Source: Oscillospiraceae bacterium (lineage in GTDB: Bacteria > Bacillota > Clostridia > Oscillospirales > Ruminococcaceae). From it: a DNA stretch of 7,516 nucleotides. Location: the NCBI GenBank assembly GCA_017828835.1, contig JAGAEK010000114.1, positions 1 to 7,516 on the forward strand, given 5' to 3'. Both the position numbers and the translations under genes were made by a program. Under the pieces are notes generated by a model. That model was given only the letters and a program-made list of their open reading frames with translations. It ran no database searches and was not told where the DNA came from. Below are positions 1-5,777 of the stretch, in pieces; position 1 is the first letter of the stretch, and each line of letters opens with the position of its first letter.

Positions 1-196
1 CAGGTATGACTCTTGAATCGTTCATGACCAAAAGGTCTCCCGCTCTTAACAAATCAGGGATCTCATAAAAATGCCTATGTTCTATCGCGCCGCTTTTACG
101 GTCGACTTTCATAAGCCTTGAACAATCTCTTTTCTCGATCGGGTGCTGCGCTATAAGTTCCTGCGGTAAATCATAATAAAAATCGCTTTTGTTCAT
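1..196 (-). CDS. queA: S-adenosylmethionine:tRNA ribosyltransferase-isomerase, N-terminal part (cut by window edge)
   Basis: The reverse strand encodes 65 residues before running off the left edge, beginning MNKSDFYYDLPQELIAQHPI and ending in MNDSRVIP. This is the conserved QueA N-terminus: a DF-x-x-DLP-x-x-LIAQ-x-P motif, then R-D-x-SRLM near residues 24-29, a G-x-I-E-H-x-x-F stretch near 37-43, and a GDLLVMNDSRVIP-type motif at 53-65. QueA transfers the ribosyl part of SAM to preQ1-modified tRNA in the cytoplasm, forming epoxyqueuosine. The start is ambiguous. The ATG at 196 gives the family's usual N-terminal length but lies 12 nt from the GGAG at 209-212. An in-frame ATG at 205 adds three residues (MKI) and lies only 3 nt from that GGAG. 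I prefer 196 on family length. The gene is divergent from the riboswitch-controlled dap operon. The identity is very secure, the exact start less so. Confidence 0.93.
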   Translation of the reverse strand, partial: MNKSDFYYDLPQELIAQHPIEKRDCSRLMKVDRKSGAIEHRHFYEIPDLLRAGDLLVMNDSRVIP

Positions 197-226
197 TATT
201 TTCATTTTCTCCGTTAATCTATTTTT

Positions 227-254
227 TATTTAATTGTGTTGACAATAATTTCAA
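227..254 (-). promoter_or_regulatory. Candidate queA promoter
   Basis: On the reverse strand TTGAAA (254-249) is followed by a 16-nt spacer and TAAATA (232-227), which would start transcription about 20-25 nt before the queA start. The -10 match is only moderate, so this is a candidate. It overlaps the stronger rightward asd promoter: its -35 box sits in that promoter's spacer. Confidence 0.4.
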
Positions 255-267
255 TATGTGTTATCAT
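239..267 (+). promoter_or_regulatory. Sigma-A-type promoter of the asd-dapA-dapB operon
   Basis: A perfect -35 box TTGACA (239-244), a 17-nt spacer and TATCAT (262-267, five of six matches to TATAAT) form a near-consensus vegetative promoter. The predicted start, about 273-275, lies just upstream of the lysine aptamer, as expected for a riboswitch-controlled leader. Confidence 0.82.
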
Positions 268-287
268 TTAAAAAAATATTTTATTTT

Positions 288-462
288 CTGAGGATAGAGG
301 CGCGTCTTTAATAAGTATTCGACGGTTTTTACCGTAGTTTCCCGTCGTTGAAAGGTAAAGTCGCCGAAGGGAACGGATTATTACGGTCGTGTCCGTTTGC
401 CTGGCTGCATCGCTTAAAAGGCGTGTGGCTGTCATCATGTTATGATGGAGAGCTATCTCGCG
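288..462 (+). promoter_or_regulatory. Lysine riboswitch (L-box) aptamer
   Basis: The leader has the L-box signature elements in order: GATAGAGGCGCG (293-304), AGTAT (314-318), AAAGG (351-355), AAGTCGCCGAAG (358-369), CTGGCTGCAT (401-410), GTGGCTGTCAT (425-435) and GGAGAGCTATCTCG (447-460). These match the well-known B. subtilis lysC leader in order and spacing. The helices can be drawn. P1 pairs GATAG 293-297 with CTATC 453-457. P2 pairs GGCG 299-302 with CGCC 362-365, continuing 306-309 with 357-360 and GACGG 321-325 with CCGTC 342-346. P3 pairs AACGGA 372-377 with TCCGTT 392-397. P4 pairs 411-415 with 419-423. P5 pairs CATCAT 433-438 with ATGATG 442-447. Bound lysine is expected to favour the downstream terminator and lower expression of asd, dapA and dapB. 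No lysC aspartokinase gene is present in this unit. Confidence 0.95.
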
Positions 463-505
463 CGTTCTTGTAATGCGCTTTCTCTATTATATTGTAATGA
501 CAGCC
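427..505 (+). promoter_or_regulatory. Candidate antiterminator helix of the lysine riboswitch
   Basis: GGCTGTCAT (427-435), part of the conserved aptamer core, is a perfect 9-nt reverse complement of ATGACAGCC (497-505), which runs into the 5' arm of the terminator. Pairing the two would open P5 and block the start of the terminator stem, giving mutually exclusive bound and unbound folds. The complementarity is visible in the sequence. The switching role is inferred. Confidence 0.55.
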
Positions 506-523
506 GGTTTTCAACCGGTTTTT
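502..523 (+). terminator. Riboswitch intrinsic terminator in the asd leader
   Basis: CCGGTT (504-509), a TTC loop and AACCGG (513-518) form a 6-bp stem that G-U and A-U pairs at its base can extend. It is followed directly by TTTTT (519-523) and a further T-rich run. It lies between the aptamer and the asd ribosome binding site, the usual place for the attenuator of an L-box leader. Confidence 0.85.
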
Positions 524-579
524 ATTATTTTCTCGTTTTTTGTTGTTATTTAAAACGATTTCTTCAAGGAGATGTTATT

Positions 580-1659
580 ATGAAAAAATTCAGTGTCGGC
601 GTTATAGGCGCTACTGGAATGGTCGGTCAGCGCTTTTTAACGCTGCTTGAAAGCCATCCGTGGTTCAACGTTACCATTCTTGCCGCTTCATCAAAAAGCG
701 CCGGAAAAACTTATTATGAAGCCGTTAAGGACCGTTGGGCAATGGCTGTTCCCATACCCGAAAAATTCAAATCGTTGAAAATATTGGACGCGGTCGCGGA
801 CGCGAAAAAGATCGCCTCGATCGTTGATTTTGTATTCTGCGCCGTCGATATGAAAAAAGACGAAATAAGAACTCTCGAAGAACAGTATGCAAAATATGAG
901 TGTCCGGTGATATCCAATAACTCGGCTAACCGCTCGACTCCGGACGTTCCTATGATAATCCCAGAAATCAACCCCGAACATACCTCCGTTATTGAATTTC
1001 AGCGCAAAAGACTCGGAACAACAAAAGGATTTATCGCGGTTAAATCAAACTGCTCGATCCAAAGCTACGTTCCCGCTTTGCATCCTCTCAGAAAATTCGG
1101 TATCAAAAACGTCGTCGCCTGCACTTATCAGGCAATATCCGGTGCGGGAAAAAATTTCGACAGATGGCCCGAAATGGTAGATAACGTTATTCCTTATATC
1201 GGCGGAGAGGAAGAAAAAAGCGAAAAAGAACCTCTCAAAGTCTGGGGTGAAATCAAAGACGGCGTTATCATTCCCGCTTCTTCCCCTCTTATAACGACTC
1301 AATGTATAAGAGTTCCGGTGACTGACGGACATCTTGCCGCGGTCTTCGTATCCTTCAAAAACAAAACCTCGGTCGATGAAATAAAACAACTTTGGGCCGA
1401 TTACAAATCTTTGCCTCAAAGTTTCAACCTTTCCTCCGCTCCGAAACAATTTATACACTACTTCGAAGAGAACGACCGTCCTCAAACCAAACTCGACAGA
1501 AACCTTGAAAACGGTATGGCGGTCTCCGTCGGAAGGCTGCGTGCCGACTCTATGTTCGACTATAAGTTCGTAAGCTTGTCTCACAACACTTTACGCGGTG
1601 CAGCCGGAGGTGCCGTCGAGCTTGCGGAACTTTTGACCGCGCAAGGATATCTTTTTTAA
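580..1659 (+). CDS. asd: Aspartate-semialdehyde dehydrogenase (archaeal/eukaryotic type)
   Basis: This 359-residue cytoplasmic enzyme reduces L-aspartyl-4-phosphate to L-aspartate-4-semialdehyde with NADPH, the branch point for lysine/DAP, threonine and methionine. An N-terminal Rossmann motif VGVIGATGMVGQRF starts at residue 6, with a SSKSAGK cofactor loop at 37-43. SNNSANR (112-118) is followed by SNCS (156-159) with the nucleophile Cys158, and RVPVTDGH (244-251) supplies the probable catalytic His251. The 359-residue length and the SNCSIQSYVPALHPL context fit the archaeal/yeast class rather than the E. coli class. The start is the ATG at 580, placed 8 nt after AAGGAG (566-571). The frame stays open upstream to 442, but that stretch is riboswitch and terminator. 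It is the first gene of the operon, and dapA begins 19 nt after its stop codon. Confidence 0.96.
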   Translation: MKKFSVGVIGATGMVGQRFLTLLESHPWFNVTILAASSKSAGKTYYEAVKDRWAMAVPIPEKFKSLKILDAVADAKKIASIVDFVFCAVDMKKDEIRTLEEQYAKYECPVISNNSANRSTPDVPMIIPEINPEHTSVIEFQRKRLGTTKGFIAVKSNCSIQSYVPALHPLRKFGIKNVVACTYQAISGAGKNFDRWPEMVDNVIPYIGGEEEKSEKEPLKVWGEIKDGVIIPASSPLITTQCIRVPVTDGHLAAVFVSFKNKTSVDEIKQLWADYKSLPQSFNLSSAPKQFIHYFEENDRPQTKLDRNLENGMAVSVGRLRADSMFDYKFVSLSHNTLRGAAGGAVELAELLTAQGYLF

Positions 1660-1678
1660 ACGAAAGGAGAACTGAAAC

Positions 1679-2569
1679 ATGAAAAAAACCGTATTTAAAG
1701 GCGCAGGCGTCGCTATTGTAACTCCGATGAATCCCGATATGTCCATAAACTATGACGAGCTCGGACGTATGATAGACTATCAAATCGCACACAAAACAGA
1801 TGCTTTGATAATCTGCGGTACGACTGGAGAATCCTCCACCATGACGGACGATGAACATGTTAACACGATCGCTTACGCCGTTGAAAAAGTAAACGGCAGG
1901 ATCCCCGTTATAGCCGGTGCGGGAAGCAACGATACCGCGTATGCCGTCTGGCTTTCAAAAGAAGCCAAAAAAGTCGGCGCGGACGCTTTGCTCCACGTTA
2001 CCCCTTATTATAACAAATCGTCCCAGCTCGGACTTATCAGACATTTCAGCGTTATCGCCGACGCTACCGATCTGCCGGTGATCTTATATAACGTTCCGTC
2101 AAGGACCGGCGTCAACATCCAGCCCGAAACTTATTTTGAGCTGTCGAAGCATCCGAATATCGTCGCCGTTAAAGAAGCCAGCGGAAACACGGTCGCGCTC
2201 GAACATACCGTAGCTCTCTGCGGAGACGAGCTCGGCGTTTATTCCGGTAACGACGACTGGATCGTACCCGTTCTTTCGTTGGGCGGACTCGGAGTCATAT
2301 CCGTTCTTTCGAACGTTGCGCCCGAGCAGACTCACGATATCTGCGAGCTTTTCTTCTCGGGAAAAGTCAAGGAAAGCGCCGCTTTACAGCTCCGCCTCCT
2401 CAAGCTCATCGACGCACTGTTCTCCGACGTAAATCCGATACCCGTAAAAGCCGCTATGAATATGCTAGGATTTGCTGCCGGAGAATGCCGTATGCCGCTC
2501 TATCCGTTGAGCGATAAAAATGCAGAAATACTCAAAGCCCAACTCATCGCCTGCGGTATACTCAAATAA
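1679..2569 (+). CDS. dapA: 4-hydroxy-tetrahydrodipicolinate synthase
   Basis: This 296-residue (beta/alpha)8-barrel aldolase condenses pyruvate with aspartate semialdehyde, the first committed step to DAP and lysine. Full length and all active-site residues are present: GTTGES at 47-52 (Thr48, Thr49), TPYYNK with Tyr111, ILYNVPSRTG with Tyr137 and Arg142, and the Schiff-base Lys165 in VAVKEASGN. These match E. coli Thr44, Thr45, Tyr107, Tyr133, Arg138 and Lys161 with a constant +4 offset. At the allosteric lysine site, E. coli His53 aligns with Asp57 and Glu84 with Tyr88, while His56, Asn80 and Tyr106 are kept as His60, Asn84 and Tyr110. Feedback inhibition may therefore be weak, as in many Gram-positive enzymes (inference). 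AAAGGAG (1663-1669) lies 9 nt before the ATG. The gene sits between asd, which makes its substrate, and dapB, which uses its product. Confidence 0.97.
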   Translation: MKKTVFKGAGVAIVTPMNPDMSINYDELGRMIDYQIAHKTDALIICGTTGESSTMTDDEHVNTIAYAVEKVNGRIPVIAGAGSNDTAYAVWLSKEAKKVGADALLHVTPYYNKSSQLGLIRHFSVIADATDLPVILYNVPSRTGVNIQPETYFELSKHPNIVAVKEASGNTVALEHTVALCGDELGVYSGNDDWIVPVLSLGGLGVISVLSNVAPEQTHDICELFFSGKVKESAALQLRLLKLIDALFSDVNPIPVKAAMNMLGFAAGECRMPLYPLSDKNAEILKAQLIACGILK

Positions 2570-2584
2570 TCGGAGGATATTATT

Positions 2585-3331
2585 ATGGTAAACATCATAC
2601 TTTCCGGCTGTAACGGTAAAATGGGAAAAATGATATGCAAGTGCGTTTCGGAAAGAAACGACTGCAAAATTTCCGCCGGAATCGATATAAATCCGGAATG
2701 CAACGGGGATTTTCCTGTTTTTACCTCCCCTGCACTTTGTAACGTTGACGCGGACGTAATAATCGATTTTTCAAGGCCCGCCAACCTTGACCTTCTGCTT
2801 TGCTTTGCAGTTGAAAAAAAGCTCCCGACCGTATTGGCAACGACCGGATTTTCAGAAGAACAGATAAAGCAAATACATAAAACCGCCGAAAATATACCTA
2901 TTTTCTTTTCAGCGAATATGTCTCTCGGCGTCAATCTGCTTATTGAACTCGCAAAACTTGCTTCGAATGCTTTGGGTAAGCAGTTCGATATAGAAATCAT
3001 CGAAAAGCACCACAATCAAAAGGTCGATGCTCCGAGCGGTACTGCTCTCATGATCGCTAACGCGATCTCCGAAGGCAAAAATATGCGATACGTATATGAC
3101 CGGCACTCGAACGTCCAAAAACGCAGTTCCGACGAGATCGGTATTTCTTCGATCCGCGGCGGAACAATCGTCGGTGAACACGAGGTCATCTTCGCCGGCA
3201 GCGACGAGGTAATCACACTTTCTCACACAGCCTACAGCCGTTCTATTTTTGCCAACGGTGCGCTGAACGCCGCCTTGTTTTTGGCTGACACAAAACCGGG
3301 ACTTTATTCAATGAAAGATTTGCTGAAATAA
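2585..3331 (+). CDS. dapB: 4-hydroxy-tetrahydrodipicolinate reductase
   Basis: This 248-residue reductase converts the DapA product to tetrahydrodipicolinate with NAD(P)H in the cytoplasm. The N-terminal dinucleotide fold begins NIILSGCNGKMGK (glycines at 8, 11 and 14). An acidic Asp34 at the end of the second strand (GIDIN) suggests that NADH is accepted (inference). ATTGF (85-89) is followed by the family signature from Glu137 to Ala154, with His142, His143, Lys146 and the substrate-binding PSGTA at 150-154. RGGTIVGEHEV (191-201) is also typical. The length is somewhat below the E. coli enzyme (about 273) and normal for clostridial relatives. GGAGG (2572-2576) lies 8 nt before the ATG. dapB is the last gene of the operon, 15 nt after dapA, and is followed by a strong terminator. 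The later DAP-pathway genes are not in the window. Confidence 0.96.
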   Translation: MVNIILSGCNGKMGKMICKCVSERNDCKISAGIDINPECNGDFPVFTSPALCNVDADVIIDFSRPANLDLLLCFAVEKKLPTVLATTGFSEEQIKQIHKTAENIPIFFSANMSLGVNLLIELAKLASNALGKQFDIEIIEKHHNQKVDAPSGTALMIANAISEGKNMRYVYDRHSNVQKRSSDEIGISSIRGGTIVGEHEVIFAGSDEVITLSHTAYSRSIFANGALNAALFLADTKPGLYSMKDLLK

Positions 3332-3360
3332 TATTACTGTCTTTCTTTTGTCGAAAGTTT

Positions 3361-3401
3361 TTAAAAATGAGCCCAAACAAAACAGTTTGGGCTCATTTTT
3401 T
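3361..3401. terminator. Bidirectional intrinsic terminator between dapB and the convergent GH-like gene
   Basis: AAAAATGAGCCCAAAC (3363-3378) pairs perfectly over 16 bp with GTTTGGGCTCATTTTT (3385-3400) around a 6-nt loop (3379-3384). A T run closes it on the top strand (3396-3401), and the A run at 3363-3367 gives a T run on the bottom strand. It lies 29 nt after dapB and 24 nt after the convergent gene's stop, so it can serve both. Confidence 0.93.
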
Positions 3402-3424
3402 ACGTTTTATCAAAATCTATAAAA

Positions 3425-5677
3425 TCATTTATCGTACTTATCGAGATACTCGTAAAGCTCGCCGATCTTTTGCTTTTCTTTTTCAACAAGAGAATCGACC
3501 TGTTCTTTTGTGATACCGACTCGCGTTAATTGCGGCGATCTTGCTTTGAAATCTTCAAACATCGCAAGCATCTCTTTCTGAAGCACAATATCGTCTTTTA
3601 CGAGTTTAACGTGGTCCTTTATAAGTTCTTTCTTTGTTTTCTCATCCGCTTTTTCCATTTTAAAGTATATTTTCGCGGATCTCAATTTGTCCACCTTCTC
3701 TTTACAGAAAAGCGCCGCCATGTATATGATCGAATAATTCATTTCGGCATACTCTTTGCAGGTAGGTCTGTCACACCCTATATCCGAAACGTCATAATAT
3801 TCGTAATCGATATAATCGCTGTCGCTTGCAGCCTCTACCGCCTGCTTTGCAAGCTGTGCCGCCTTATAAAAATATTCCGCGTTTTTCACAAGCTGCTCTT
3901 CAAACGTTATCCTGCTCGCGGTCTTTTCTCCGTCTTTGTAAATATAAGGAGAATTCTCCGCAAATCCCCTCATATACGGCCTGAATACATCGTCTTTGTC
4001 AAGATTTATGCTGGGCGGAAAATGCATGATCGGTCCCATTCCGAGATGATTCGAGCTTCCGCGGAACGGATGAATATTGTTTTCATCCCAAACGTTCATA
4101 CCGTCTCTTATCGCCCGGAACGCCTCCAGCATCAGTTCTCCCGCTTTGCCTTTGAACTGCTTATCGCATATATCTTTCAAAACCGCGTCTATATCCGCCT
4201 CGGGATCAGTCTCAAGCACTTTCATTGCAAGCGCGTTTATCGGATTGCAGTTTGCCGATACTCCCGTTCCTTCAACAAAATTTCTTATTCCCCAGGAATA
4301 AAACTTTTTAATGGCGTACGCCATGTGATAAGGATACGGGAATCCTTGAGGTAAACATTCGTTCCTGTTGAAAGAAAAATAGAAATAAAGCGGGATACCG
4401 GTATCTTTTTCGAGCTGCTGGACCAATTTCACCTTTTCATTCGGCTCTTTAAAACACGCCGGTGTGATCGCGTCGTGATCCTCGCCGTCCCAGCCGGTCG
4501 TAACGGCGGTATATCCGTGAGTCCCCGCGATCAATTTTTTAACTTCATCTGCACTGAAATGCACCGTTGGCCAAAACAGCGATTCCATATCTTTTCTTCC
4601 CGCGTGCAGACCGTCGTTGATTATGTTCTGTATGCGCATCTCGTTTTCCCAAAGCAGATGTCTGTTGCCGACAGGATCGATTGCCGCTTCTTGGCATTTT
4701 TCGCATTCACTCGGCTCGCAAAACCATGCCTGACAGTCATTGTTATAAAGGAAAACGCCTTTTACGTCCGGATATTCTTCTGCAAAACGCTTAGCCGCGT
4801 CATAAAAATATTCTTGTACTATCGGCGCGTTTATACACAACGTTTTTTCTATTCCGTCCGGTTTTTCCGCATACCAATCCGGAGGAGATTTCTTTCCGAA
4901 CGCATCCTGAGGATAGTCTTTGATATTTCCCGCAAAATACGGAAGTATCGGTTCGATCAGCCATTGAAAATAATCGATACCGTATTCCTTCATTATTTTG
5001 GAAGTGTTCTTCGTTTTTCTCACATATTCGGGATCCGGATCGCGCATGGCGGGAATCACCGGACTCTTTACCAGATTGAAAAGATGCGGTCCATACCCCG
5101 CGCCGTCCTGTATCGCGTGATATTGATTTATTCTGAGCCTTGACATGAATTCAGCTTTTTCCTCGCTGAACTCATCATGTATCATTCCCTGATATTTGTT
5201 CCAATAGTACCCTATCGCGTGCGATCTTTTTCTTATCTCCGGCTTAACAAACCTGTCAAGCTTGTCCTTCGCTCCGTCAAAAATATAATCTTCAAAATCA
5301 TATACGCCGTAGAGCACGCCTCTGCCGTTCGAGCCGGCTATTATAACGGCATCTCCTATTTTCTTTATTTCAAACGCATCGTCCAAAGCCGACTCTTTGC
5401 CTATTTTCAACGTATTGTCGGCAGCCAACTCGGCTATCTTTGAATTACTGCACGCCTTGCCTAATATTATCTCTTTTCCGCCTGACGAAACGTTCTTCTT
5501 TTGAAGTACCAGTCCCGCCTTTTTCAGCATTTTCTCGAGCATTTTCAATGCTGTTGTTTCAACAATGTCGCCGCTTTCGGAAAATACTATCGAGTATGCG
5601 GTATCTATTCCCGCGTTTTTTAGCCCGCTTTTCAGTTTTTCGGATTCATAATGCTCGCCTTTTGTTATTTTTTCCAT
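3425..5677 (-). CDS. Predicted glycoside-hydrolase-like protein (GH67/GH20/DUF4838-type architecture)
   Basis: This 750-residue protein has no signal peptide or membrane segment, so it is probably cytoplasmic. Residues about 25-135 resemble the zincin-like N-terminal domain found before GH67, GH20 and DUF4838 barrels: KEIILGKA at 68-75, a DDAFEIKK strand at 99-106, and the hallmark GRGVLYGVYDFEDYIF at 118-133. Residues about 146-500 look like a (beta/alpha)8 barrel with many aromatic and acidic residues, such as YFQWLIEPILPYF (236-248), FLYNND (309-314), TTGWDGED (393-400) and FVEGTG (467-472). A cysteine cluster lies at 315, 320, 325 and 328. Residues about 590-750 are mainly helical and highly charged. 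A sugar-related hydrolase role is inferred; the substrate and catalytic acids cannot be assigned from sequence alone. The ATG at 5677 is chosen because AGAGGTGG (5690-5683) precedes it by 5 nt, and the longer reading from 5734 starts upstream of the promoter. The gene converges on dapB. Confidence 0.8.
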   Translation of the reverse strand: MEKITKGEHYESEKLKSGLKNAGIDTAYSIVFSESGDIVETTALKMLEKMLKKAGLVLQKKNVSSGGKEIILGKACSNSKIAELAADNTLKIGKESALDDAFEIKKIGDAVIIAGSNGRGVLYGVYDFEDYIFDGAKDKLDRFVKPEIRKRSHAIGYYWNKYQGMIHDEFSEEKAEFMSRLRINQYHAIQDGAGYGPHLFNLVKSPVIPAMRDPDPEYVRKTKNTSKIMKEYGIDYFQWLIEPILPYFAGNIKDYPQDAFGKKSPPDWYAEKPDGIEKTLCINAPIVQEYFYDAAKRFAEEYPDVKGVFLYNNDCQAWFCEPSECEKCQEAAIDPVGNRHLLWENEMRIQNIINDGLHAGRKDMESLFWPTVHFSADEVKKLIAGTHGYTAVTTGWDGEDHDAITPACFKEPNEKVKLVQQLEKDTGIPLYFYFSFNRNECLPQGFPYPYHMAYAIKKFYSWGIRNFVEGTGVSANCNPINALAMKVLETDPEADIDAVLKDICDKQFKGKAGELMLEAFRAIRDGMNVWDENNIHPFRGSSNHLGMGPIMHFPPSINLDKDDVFRPYMRGFAENSPYIYKDGEKTASRITFEEQLVKNAEYFYKAAQLAKQAVEAASDSDYIDYEYYDVSDIGCDRPTCKEYAEMNYSIIYMAALFCKEKVDKLRSAKIYFKMEKADEKTKKELIKDHVKLVKDDIVLQKEMLAMFEDFKARSPQLTRVGITKEQVDSLVEKEKQKIGELYEYLDKYDK

Positions 5678-5699
5678 CTCAGCCACCTCTTTGATATGA

Positions 5700-5727
5700 A
5701 TTATATCATATTTTTGTTTGTTTTCAA
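5700..5727 (-). promoter_or_regulatory. Promoter of the GH-like gene
   Basis: On the reverse strand TTGAAA (5727-5722), a 16-nt spacer and a perfect TATAAT (5705-5700) form a strong sigma-A-type promoter. Transcription would start near 5693, just before the ribosome binding site at 5690-5683. This separates the GH-like gene from the glycosyltransferase upstream. I see no convincing intrinsic terminator in the 100-base gap 5678-5777, so some read-through from upstream is possible. Confidence 0.78.
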
Positions 5728-5777
5728 TCAACATTTGAGGCTTTTATATGTATTTTCGTTACATTTTACACGGTATT

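Noticed and set aside
442..579. In-frame upstream extension of asd (46 more codons from an ATG at 442)
   Set aside because: The stretch is the riboswitch P5/P1 region and terminator, has no ribosome binding site before 442, and the residues do not match any Asd N-terminus. The ATG at 580 has an ideal AAGGAG.
1045..1858. Reverse-strand open frames opposite asd and dapA
   Set aside because: They lie over well-identified enzymes, have no family resemblance and no upstream signals.
3341..3362. CTTTC...GAAAG hairpin followed by TTTTT just after dapB
   Set aside because: Only five mostly A-T pairs with a 7-nt loop; far weaker than the 16-bp hairpin next to it, so not called a separate terminator.
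3530..5694. Several open frames of 74-274 codons on the plus strand opposite the GH-like gene
   Set aside because: They are shadows of the real coding strand: arginine- and phenylalanine-rich, without domains or ribosome binding sites.
5678..5734. N-terminal extension of the GH-like protein to an ATG at 5734
   Set aside because: The strong promoter (5727-5700) would lie inside the extension, so that start would not be on the transcript. A good ribosome binding site sits before the ATG at 5677.
5728..5777. Possible terminator after the glycosyltransferase
   Set aside because: The A/T-rich gap has no stem of useful length; only a short TGTA/TACA match was seen.
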